Positions 1 to 4,568 of a DNA stretch of 5,970 bases are shown one piece after another. Below the pieces are notes generated by a model, which saw only the letters and a list, made by a program, of their open reading frames with translations, did no database searches and was not told where the DNA came from. The DNA is from Atribacterota bacterium. Lineage in GTDB: Bacteria > Atribacterota > Phoenicimicrobiia > Phoenicimicrobiales > Phoenicimicrobiaceae. Position 1 is the first letter of the stretch, and each line of letters starts with the position of its first letter. The position numbers and the translations under genes are program-made. Where the stretch lies: positions 1-5,970 of the forward strand of contig JAUVOA010000103.1 in NCBI GenBank assembly GCA_030599445.1, written 5' to 3'.

Positions 1-848
1 AACACTTTCCCGGGGCCTACCTCTATAAAACAATTAATACCTTCGGAATTCATTTTTTTTATAGAATCAACCCACTTTACAGGATGAGTCATTTGTTTGA
101 TTAGAGCTGACCTAACCTCTTCTTTATTGTTAATATAATCAGCACTAACATTGCAACTTATAGGAATTTTAGGATTATTTATTTTTACTTTTTCTAAATA
201 TCTTTCTAAATTCTCTTTGGCCGTCTCCATAAATGATGAGTGAAAAGGAGCACTTACTTTTAAAGGTATTGACCTCCTTGCTCCTTTCTCTTTGGCCATT
301 AATGATAACTTTTCTAATGCTTTAATTTCACCGGAAACTACAATTTGAGTTGGAGAATTGTGATTAGCAATTTCTACTATCCCAGTATCATTAATTTTTT
401 CACACATTTTACTTATCTCATCTTTTTCTAAGCCAATAATTGCTAACATTGAGCCAGTTCCTGCCGGAGTTGCACTCTGCATGTATTCTCCTCTTTTCCT
501 TACTAACTTTACTGCATCTTCAAACTTAATAGCAGAACTAGCTACCAGTGCTGAATATTCTCCCAGGCTATGTCCGGCAAGTATAGAGGGTTTAATTTTA
601 TTTTTTCTTAACAATTTATATAAAATTGTACTGATAGTTAAAATTGCCGGTTGAGCATTAACCGTATTTTTTAACTCTTCCTCTGGCCCTTCGAAACAGA
701 TTTTTCCAATATTTACTCTTTCCTCTTTTAGAGCTTCATTGGCTTTATTAAGTAAAATTTTAGCTTCCGGGTAATTTTCAATTAAATCTTTTCCCATTCC
801 AATTTTTTGAGAACCCTGACCAGGGAAAACAAAGGCTATTTTGTTCAT
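1..848 (-). CDS. fabD: Malonyl-CoA:ACP transacylase FabD, 3' end cut by window edge
   Basis: FabD moves the malonyl group from malonyl-CoA to acyl carrier protein, supplying the extender unit for cytosolic type II fatty acid synthesis. The visible 282 residues begin MNKIAFVFPGQGSQ, the family's hallmark N-terminus. The nucleophile elbow GHSLGEYSA puts the catalytic serine at about residue 94, and APFHSS puts the catalytic histidine at about 203, almost the E. coli positions (92 and 201). The reading frame is still open at the left edge, within the EVGPGKV motif near the end of the family, so roughly 25-30 residues are missing by comparison with the usual length of about 310. The ATG is fixed by homology. 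Its best ribosome site, GGAG at 863-866, is rather far away (14 nt). The gene lies 41 bp after fabH with no terminator visible between them, so it is probably the fourth gene of the fapR operon. Confidence 0.96.
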   Translation of the reverse strand, partial: MNKIAFVFPGQGSQKIGMGKDLIENYPEAKILLNKANEALKEERVNIGKICFEGPEEELKNTVNAQPAILTISTILYKLLRKNKIKPSILAGHSLGEYSALVASSAIKFEDAVKLVRKRGEYMQSATPAGTGSMLAIIGLEKDEISKMCEKINDTGIVEIANHNSPTQIVVSGEIKALEKLSLMAKEKGARRSIPLKVSAPFHSSFMETAKENLERYLEKVKINNPKIPISCNVSADYINNKEEVRSALIKQMTHPVKWVDSIKKMNSEGINCFIEVGPGKV

Positions 849-889
849 TATCTATTTTGTAACTCCTTTTCTATTATATATTATCGAAA

Positions 890-1882
890 TTATTTAAGCC
901 ATTTTAAAACAATGGATCCGCTAGTTAGGCCGGCACCAAATGCGGTCAGCACTACGATATCACCATTTTTAATCTTACCTTCTTTTACTGCTTCATCAAG
1001 AGCAATCATGACCGAAGCAGCCGATGTATTCCCTAATTTATTTAAATTTACAAAAACTTTATCTTTTTTTATTTTCAAAACTCTGGTTAAGGCAGAAATA
1101 ATTCGAATATTAGCTTGATGCGGAATAATGCAATCTACATCTTCTACCGAAAGATTACATTTACCCAAAGTTTTTACAGTTGTTCTTTTCATGTGTTTAA
1201 CCGCAAGCTTGAATACTTCGTTTCCTTTCATCTTAACATAATGCATTTTCCTTTCTACGGTTTCATGAGAAGCAGGGTACTTGGAAAGCCCGGCTGGTAT
1301 CATAATCAAATCATCGTATGACCCATCACCTGCCAAACAACCGGAAAGGATTCCTTTCTCCTGGCCGGCTTTTAAAACAGCTGCCCCTGCTCCATCGCCA
1401 AAAAGAATACAAGTATTTCTATCAGTCCAGTCTACGAATTTTGATAGAGTTTCTGCCCCAATTACTAAAACATTATCATAAAAACCGGTAGCGATAAACT
1501 GCCAGGCAGTAATTAGGGCATAAACCGCACCGGTACAGCCTGCTTGCAGATCAAAGGTTGCGGCATTTACAGCCTTAATTTTCTTTTGAACCAGGCAAGC
1601 GGTAGCCGGAAAAATCATATCCTGAGAATTGGTAGTGACAATTATTAAATCAATCTCACCGGGTTTAGTATTTGAATCTTTTAGCGCTTTCAAAGCTGCC
1701 TTTGCCGCTACATCTGAGGTGGCTTCATTATCTTCAGCTATACGGCGTTCAGCGATGCCGGTTCTGGTGATGATCCATTCGTGATTTGTATCAACCATTT
1801 TTTCCAAATCTTCATTGGTTAAAACTTTTTTGGGAACATAAGAACCTGTTCCAATTATTTTAACATTTTGCATATTTGTCAT
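890..1882 (-). CDS. fabH: Beta-ketoacyl-ACP synthase III (FabH)
   Basis: FabH starts fatty acid synthesis by condensing an acyl-CoA primer with malonyl-ACP to give a 3-ketoacyl-ACP in the cytosol. The product is 330 residues from this start, normal for the family. The N-terminal thiolase half has GTGSYVPKKVLTN and TRTGIAERR. The catalytic triad is visible as Cys116 (AGCTGA), His255 (IPHQAN) and Asn285 (GNTSAAS). Near the end, AFGAGLTSGS replaces the common FGGGLTWG form. The frame stays open upstream to a TTG at 1951 that would overlap plsX, but those 23 extra residues are basic, unlike FabH, and that TTG has no ribosome site. The ATG at 1880-1882 has AGAAGGGG 13 nt upstream and puts the family's first strand (VKIIGTG) near the N-terminus. 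An ATG three codons later is a weaker alternative. The gene follows plsX by 46 bp and precedes fabD by 41 bp, fitting a lipid-synthesis operon. Confidence 0.95.
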   Translation of the reverse strand: MTNMQNVKIIGTGSYVPKKVLTNEDLEKMVDTNHEWIITRTGIAERRIAEDNEATSDVAAKAALKALKDSNTKPGEIDLIIVTTNSQDMIFPATACLVQKKIKAVNAATFDLQAGCTGAVYALITAWQFIATGFYDNVLVIGAETLSKFVDWTDRNTCILFGDGAGAAVLKAGQEKGILSGCLAGDGSYDDLIMIPAGLSKYPASHETVERKMHYVKMKGNEVFKLAVKHMKRTTVKTLGKCNLSVEDVDCIIPHQANIRIISALTRVLKIKKDKVFVNLNKLGNTSAASVMIALDEAVKEGKIKNGDIVVLTAFGAGLTSGSIVLKWLK

Positions 1883-1895
1883 TAAATGATATTTT

Positions 1896-1903
1896 CCCCT
1901 TCT
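1896..1903 (-). promoter_or_regulatory. Ribosome binding site deciding the fabH start
   Basis: The minus strand reads AGAAGGGG here, 13 nt before the ATG at 1880-1882. It supports that start over the upstream TTG at 1949-1951, which lies inside plsX and has no purine-rich site at the right distance. The spacing is at the long end of the usual range, so the site is probably only moderately strong. Confidence 0.55.
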
Positions 1904-1928
1904 TGTTGGTGAATTATTTTTTTTGTAT

Positions 1929-2906
1929 TTATATCTCTTTAAAGTGCTCAACTATGTCGGCATCTATGAATTTACCGGTGTTGAGTATGGCATTTTTAAA
2001 AGTTTTTGCTTTAGACCGTCCATGACATATAAAGCATAATCCGTTTACACCCAATAGGGGAGATCCGCCATATTCTGTATAATCGGTAATTCTTACCAAA
2101 TTCATAAATTTTTCCTTTAATTTATCCATTTCTTGATTTTGAGGAAGTTGGCTTATTACCATACTATTAACCTCAGTTAAAAGCAATTTTGCTAATCCTT
2201 CAGAAGATTTTAATAATATGTTGCCAGTAAATCCATCACATACTACTACATCTACTTTTCCCTTAAAAATATCCTTACCTTCGATATTACCAACAAAATT
2301 AATATTGGCATTTTTTAAATTTTTATAAGCATTTTGAGCGAATTTATTTCCTTTATTTTCTTCTTCGCCAATATTTAGCAATCCTATTTTTGGATTTTCT
2401 ATTCCTAAAATATATTTAGCGTATTTAGTTCCTATAAGAGCAAACTGGGGTAAATGTTCCGGCTTGCAATCAACATTTGCACCCACATCCAATAACAGTA
2501 CTTTCCCTTTTGCCGAAGGTAATATGGCAGCAATGGTAGGACGGCGTATTTGAGGAATACATCCTAACTCCAAGATGGCTGCAGCCATAACTGCTCCACT
2601 ATTTCCAGCAGAAATAAAAGCGTCGGCCTTATTATTTTTTAACAATTTCGTTCCTACCACTATAGAAGAATCCCTTTTATTCCGTATAGCATCTAAAGGG
2701 AATTCACCTGTTTCAATATATTCTTTACAATTTATGACCGATAATTTATCTTTTTTATATTTATATTTTACTAACTCTTCCTTGACTTTCCCCATATCAC
2801 CTAACAAAATAATCTCCAAGCCTCTTTCTTCTAAGGCCAAAACTGCACCTTTCACAACTTCTTCGGGGGCATAATCCCCTCCCATGGCGTCAAGAGCTAT
2901 TTTCAT
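1929..2906 (-). CDS. plsX: Phosphate acyltransferase PlsX
   Basis: PlsX is a peripheral membrane enzyme that converts acyl-ACP and phosphate to acyl-phosphate, the donor that PlsY uses to acylate glycerol-3-phosphate at the start of phospholipid synthesis. The 325-residue product has the normal length and covers the whole family: IALDAMGGDYAPEEVVKGA at residues 3-21, FISAGNSGAVMAA at 97-109, LLDVGANVDCKPEHL at 138-152, IGEEENKGN at 179-187, VCDGFTGNILLKSSEG at 222-237 and GGSPLLGVNG at 280-289 with CHGRS soon after. The ATG directly abuts the fapR stop codon (TAAATG). Its ribosome site GGAG, 9 nt upstream, lies inside the last codons of fapR, so translation of the two genes is probably coupled. 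It shares the operon with fapR, fabH and fabD, and fapR-plsX-fabH/fabD order is well known from low-GC Gram-positive bacteria. Confidence 0.97.
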   Translation of the reverse strand: MKIALDAMGGDYAPEEVVKGAVLALEERGLEIILLGDMGKVKEELVKYKYKKDKLSVINCKEYIETGEFPLDAIRNKRDSSIVVGTKLLKNNKADAFISAGNSGAVMAAAILELGCIPQIRRPTIAAILPSAKGKVLLLDVGANVDCKPEHLPQFALIGTKYAKYILGIENPKIGLLNIGEEENKGNKFAQNAYKNLKNANINFVGNIEGKDIFKGKVDVVVCDGFTGNILLKSSEGLAKLLLTEVNSMVISQLPQNQEMDKLKEKFMNLVRITDYTEYGGSPLLGVNGLCFICHGRSKAKTFKNAILNTGKFIDADIVEHFKEI

Positions 2907-3494
2907 TTAAGTCTTCTCCTTTTTTACTTTATCGTTAACCGAAAAAATTACTAATTTTCCCGTAAATACTTCCTTTTGATCAGACTTTACGTGTACTGAT
3001 ACTAAATATTTATTACCTCTATTGCGAGCAACTCTTGCCTTGGCTACCAAAGTCTGTCCGGCATATACAGGGTTTTTGTAGCTTAAGCGGGCAATTCCAG
3101 TTAAAGCAACTTCTGTGTCAATAATGGAAATTGCCAATGAATCAGCTAAAGAAAAGATATAGTGACTTCGAATTATTCCGGTTCTACCAAAAGCCATATT
3201 TTTTGTAGTCTTCAAAATAGCAATACCGTTTTTGCCTAACTCTATATCTATTAATTCTCCAATTATCTCTTCTTTTTTTAGAGATTTTACCTTATCTGTG
3301 GAGGTAGTGTTTTTGGCAACTTGCACTATTCGTTTTCTCATTTCGGGGATCCCCATTTCCAGTCGATCTAATCGAATAGTTTGCACGCTAAAGTTAAATA
3401 ATTCAGCAAGTTTTTTATCAGACAAAAATGGGTCCTTCAAAATGTGTTCTTTTATTCTTCTTTGCCTTTCTAGCTTACTTAAATTTTGAATCAT
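2907..3494 (-). CDS. fapR: FapR, malonyl-CoA-sensing repressor of fatty acid and phospholipid genes
   Basis: FapR represses lipid-synthesis genes, usually including its own operon, and leaves DNA when it binds malonyl-CoA. The 195-residue product matches the family end to end: a DeoR-type helix-turn-helix at about residues 7-48 with the recognition segment SVQTIRLDRLE, a linker helix containing IGELIDIEL (78-86), then a hotdog-fold effector domain (about 98-187). Arg109 in GIIRSHYIF lines up with B. subtilis FapR Arg106, which contacts malonyl-CoA; SLADSLAISIID is also like the B. subtilis protein. I chose the ATG at 3492-3494 because AGGTGG ends 8 nt before it. A GTG at 3504-3506, four codons upstream, lies within that ribosome site and has none of its own. 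The gene has its own promoter with candidate operators and ends flush against plsX. B. subtilis FapR has 188 residues, so the length is normal. Confidence 0.95.
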   Translation of the reverse strand: MIQNLSKLERQRRIKEHILKDPFLSDKKLAELFNFSVQTIRLDRLEMGIPEMRKRIVQVAKNTTSTDKVKSLKKEEIIGELIDIELGKNGIAILKTTKNMAFGRTGIIRSHYIFSLADSLAISIIDTEVALTGIARLSYKNPVYAGQTLVAKARVARNRGNKYLVSVHVKSDQKEVFTGKLVIFSVNDKVKKEKT

Positions 3495-3502
3495 CTTCCC
3501 AG

Positions 3503-3508
3503 CCACCT
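3503..3508 (-). promoter_or_regulatory. Ribosome binding site deciding the fapR start
   Basis: The minus strand reads AGGTGG here, followed by 8 nt and the ATG at 3492-3494. The in-frame GTG at 3504-3506 lies inside this motif and is preceded only by an A/T-rich run. The ATG is therefore the likely start, giving 195 rather than 199 residues. Confidence 0.65.
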
Positions 3509-3520
3509 ATTTTATATTTA

Positions 3521-3537
3521 TTAATAGCACCTATTAT
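3521..3537. repeat. Imperfect inverted repeat in the fapR leader
   Basis: TTAATAG and CTATTAT are separated by CAC, giving a 17-bp near-palindrome (one arm mismatch) within the untranslated leader of fapR, about 27 nt before the start codon. It might be a third, weaker repressor half-site pair or a small RNA hairpin. At this A/T content chance is also a fair explanation. Confidence 0.3.
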
Positions 3538-3550
3538 TAGCAACTACTAA
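3537..3550. promoter_or_regulatory. Candidate FapR operator 2, just past the predicted start site
   Basis: A second inverted repeat of the same form, TTAG-N6-CTAA, extended to ATTAG-N6-CTAAT at 3536-3551, lies just downstream of the predicted transcription start. Its centre is 30 bp, about three helical turns, from the centre of operator 1, so two dimers could bind the same face of the helix. The FapR assignment is inferred as for operator 1. Confidence 0.4.
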
Positions 3551-3558
3551 TTGTAAGT

Positions 3559-3587
3559 ATTATACATTAGTCGTATCTAAAAATCAA
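3559..3587 (-). promoter_or_regulatory. Sigma-70 type promoter of the fapR-plsX-fabH-fabD operon
   Basis: On the minus strand a perfect -10 box TATAAT (3559-3564) follows a -35 box TTGATT (3582-3587, four of six matches to TTGACA) with an ideal 17-nt spacer. Transcription would start near 3552, leaving a leader of about 57 nt before the fapR ATG. It is the best promoter match between the rpmF terminator and fapR, and it places the four lipid genes under one control point. Inverted repeats overlap the spacer and the start site, as expected for a repressed promoter. Confidence 0.75.
3567..3580. promoter_or_regulatory. Candidate FapR operator 1, between -35 and -10
   Basis: This inverted repeat has the form TTAG-N6-CTAA and sits wholly within the 17-nt promoter spacer, where a bound repressor would block RNA polymerase. 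The known FapR operators, as I recall them, are 17-bp inverted repeats with TTAG and CTAA outer arms, so the arms agree but the spacing here is 3 bp shorter. Assignment to FapR is inference from position, arm sequence and the adjacent fapR gene. Confidence 0.4.
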
Positions 3588-3600
3588 ACATTTTAATAAA

Positions 3601-3663
3601 GTATCGAGTATTGAGTATATAGTAAAGAATAGCGTAGAGCGTACAGCGTGGAGCATATAGTTA
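3601..3663. repeat. Degenerate heptamer tandem array
   Basis: Nine consecutive 7-bp units can be read in one phase: GTATCGA, GTATTGA, GTATATA, GTAAAGA, ATAGCGT, AGAGCGT, ACAGCGT, GGAGCAT, ATAGTTA. The first group resembles GTATYGA and the second resembles RNAGCGT, so two related unit types appear to be joined. The array lies just upstream of the fapR promoter and encodes nothing I recognise. Heptamer short tandem repeats are a known intergenic class in some bacteria, notably cyanobacteria. Confidence 0.6.
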
Positions 3664-3677
3664 GGAAAGAAGACAGA

Positions 3678-3713
3678 TTTTTAGCTAACTACCCTATTAA
3701 AGTTTACACTAAC
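3678..3713. repeat. 36-bp direct repeat, copy 1
   Basis: This copy matches 3866-3901 at 34 of 36 positions, in the same orientation, with 188 bp from start to start. Its core is ACCCTATT followed by AAGTTTACACTAAC, so it is not simple sequence, although its left end (AGCTAACTA) resembles the complement of the nearby GTTA repeats. Function is unknown. Confidence 0.8.
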
Positions 3714-3736
3714 AATTAATTCGTATCGCGTATATA

Positions 3737-3776
3737 GTTAGTTAGCTAGTTAGTTGGTTACCTGGTTAGTTGGTTA
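3737..3776. repeat. GTTA/GTTG tetramer tandem array
   Basis: Ten consecutive 4-bp units, mostly GTTA or GTTG with GCTA and CCTG variants, run through this stretch. Similar GTTA-rich tracts recur at about 4236-4275 and, inverted, at 4461-4500, so this is a dispersed simple repeat of the genome's intergenic space. No coding or RNA role is evident. Confidence 0.75.
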
Positions 3777-3865
3777 AGGAAACAGAATAAAGAAGTCAAA
3801 AGATAAGATAGTAATAGTATCGAGTTAAGAAAGAAAAGAAAAGATACAAAAAAGTAGTATTCTTC

Positions 3866-3901
3866 TTTTTATCTAACTACCCTATTGAAGTTTACACTAA
3901 C
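3866..3901. repeat. 36-bp direct repeat, copy 2
   Basis: This is the second copy of the unit at 3678-3713, differing only at the seventh base and at one A/G in the middle. It lies directly beyond the rpmF terminator, so the two copies bracket the tetramer array and the purine-rich stretch between them. With the flanking repeats, 3588-3920 holds no gene that I can see. Confidence 0.8.
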
Positions 3902-3920
3902 TTTTCTATGATACAGAAAT

Positions 3921-3961
3921 AAAAAAAGTGCCACATTTTAATAAATTAATAGTGACACTTT
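3921..3961 (-). terminator. Intrinsic terminator after rpmF
   Basis: In the minus-strand transcript a 10-bp stem (AAAGUGUCAC with GUGGCACUUU, one U-G wobble) closes a 17-nt A/U-rich loop and is followed directly by a U-tract of seven. It begins 28 nt after the rpmF stop codon. The plus strand has a C-A mismatch in the stem and an interrupted T-run, so the signal points leftwards. It separates rpmF from the fapR operon, which therefore needs its own promoter. Confidence 0.85.
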
Positions 3962-3989
3962 CTTATATCTAATAATAATATTTTACAAT

Positions 3990-4187
3990 CTATTTCTTTT
4001 TATCTTTTTTTTCGGAAGATGATATAATTTCTTTTCCATTATAATAACCGCATTCAAGACATGCTCTATGAGGTAGTTTCATCTCATGGCATCTCGGACA
4101 TTCCTCTAAATTTACTTCATTCAAATTCCAGTGCGTGCGTCTTTTGTCTCTTCTTGATTTGGATGTTTTTCTTTTTGGCATCGGCAT
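3990..4187 (-). CDS. rpmF: 50S ribosomal protein L32 (bL32), zinc-ribbon form
   Basis: bL32 is a small protein of the large ribosomal subunit. The 65-residue product starts MPMPKRKTSKSRRDKRRTHW, aligning with the usual MAVPKRKTSKSRRDKRR start, and has two cysteine pairs, Cys30/Cys33 (CPRC) and Cys43/Cys46 (CLEC), so it is the zinc-binding version. The C-terminus is a lysine-rich tail. The ATG is preceded by an excellent ribosome site, AAGGAGGT, with GGAGG ending about 9 nt upstream. A second ATG two codons later would remove conserved residues and is less likely. bL32 commonly precedes plsX-fabH in bacteria. Here a terminator divides it from fapR, and a 381-bp repeat-rich gap divides it from ackA. 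The promoter is not clear: A/T-rich -10-like sequences occur at about 4205-4225, without a convincing -35. Confidence 0.97.
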   Translation of the reverse strand: MPMPKRKTSKSRRDKRRTHWNLNEVNLEECPRCHEMKLPHRACLECGYYNGKEIISSSEKKDKKK

Positions 4188-4348
4188 AACGCATACCTCC
4201 TTGTTCTATAATATAATTTAATTGTATATCTCTATTCGTTAATTAGTTACTTAGTTAACTGGTTAATTGGTTAATGAATTATTAGTATTAAACTAGCTAA
4301 CTAATTTTATAAGTCCCTACATTTGTTATTCTTACGCTTTTATGTCAG

Positions 4349-4386
4349 TCCCGTGAAGTTGTCCTCGATCTGATCGGGGAAAGGGA
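4349..4386. repeat. Nested GC-rich palindrome with TCCC/GGGA ends
   Basis: The core CCTCGATC-T-GATCGGGG (4363-4379) is a 17-nt palindrome with one G-T wobble, and TCCC at 4349-4352 pairs with GGGA at 4383-4386 outside it. The layout TGTCAGTCCC...GGGAATC is like the small dispersed palindromic repeats found between genes in many bacteria. It is much more GC-rich than its surroundings. No gene function is evident. Confidence 0.6.
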
Positions 4387-4416
4387 ATCTATCTTTCTTT
4401 ATTCTCTATCACCTGT

Positions 4417-4436
4417 GGGCACGATAAATCGTGCCC
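4417..4436. repeat. Perfect 9-bp inverted repeat GGGCACGAT/ATCGTGCCC
   Basis: Two perfectly complementary 9-bp arms are separated only by AA. On the plus strand a T/C-rich run follows, but no plus-strand gene exists nearby. On the minus strand, the direction of ackA, the following sequence (CACAGGTGATAG) is not a U-tract. It is therefore better read as a dispersed palindromic repeat than as a terminator. Confidence 0.65.
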
Positions 4437-4568
4437 TATTTCTTTCTTTCTTCCGTATTTTTAACTAATTAACCAGTTAACCAAGTAACAAGCTAACTGA
4501 TTTACTTCTTAATAACTTTAAAAGTATATAATTTCTTATTGAAAAAAGCAAATTATTTTTTAATTTTT

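Larger units (their letters stand above)
4246..4489. repeat. Composite inverted-repeat element (MITE-like)
   Basis: The 29-bp arms at 4246-4274 and 4461-4489 are inverted copies matching at 27 of 29 positions. They enclose 186 bp containing two further palindromes (4349-4386 and 4417-4436). Inverted ends around a short non-coding core resemble a miniature element without its own transposase. However, the arms are made of GTTA-type simple repeat, and I see no clear target-site duplication, so chance pairing of two repeat tracts is also possible. Confidence 0.5.
4188..4568. other. Gene-free repeat-rich gap between ackA and rpmF
   Basis: No open frame with recognisable coding sequence exists here on either strand. 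The region holds GTTA-type inverted arms, two GC-rich palindromes and pyrimidine-rich linkers, annotated separately. In many bacteria a DUF177 (YceD-like) gene lies just before rpmF, but none is present here. Beyond the ackA stop there are only weak A/T hairpins, so I cannot point to a convincing ackA terminator. The rpmF promoter should lie at the left end of this gap. Confidence 0.7.

Noticed and set aside
807..1481. Plus-strand frames opposite fabD and fabH
   Set aside because: They are antisense to genes with intact catalytic motifs, resemble no family, and lack ribosome sites.
1883..1951. Longer FabH reading from a TTG overlapping plsX
   Set aside because: The 23 extra residues are basic and unlike FabH N-termini, the TTG has no ribosome site, and the ATG at 1880-1882 has a usable one.
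2575..3489. Plus-strand frames opposite plsX and fapR
   Set aside because: They are shadows of conserved minus-strand genes with low-complexity, Ser/Ile-rich translations.
3495..3506. FapR start at GTG 3504-3506
   Set aside because: The GTG lies inside the AGGTGG motif that serves the ATG at 3492-3494 and has no ribosome site of its own.
3678..3901. CRISPR array
   Set aside because: There are only two repeat copies, 152 bp lies between them (far too long for a spacer), and there is no cas gene.
4417..4445. Hairpin plus T/C run as the ackA terminator
   Set aside because: The pyrimidine run follows the hairpin only on the plus strand. ackA is on the minus strand, where no U-tract follows, and the hairpin is over 130 nt past the stop.
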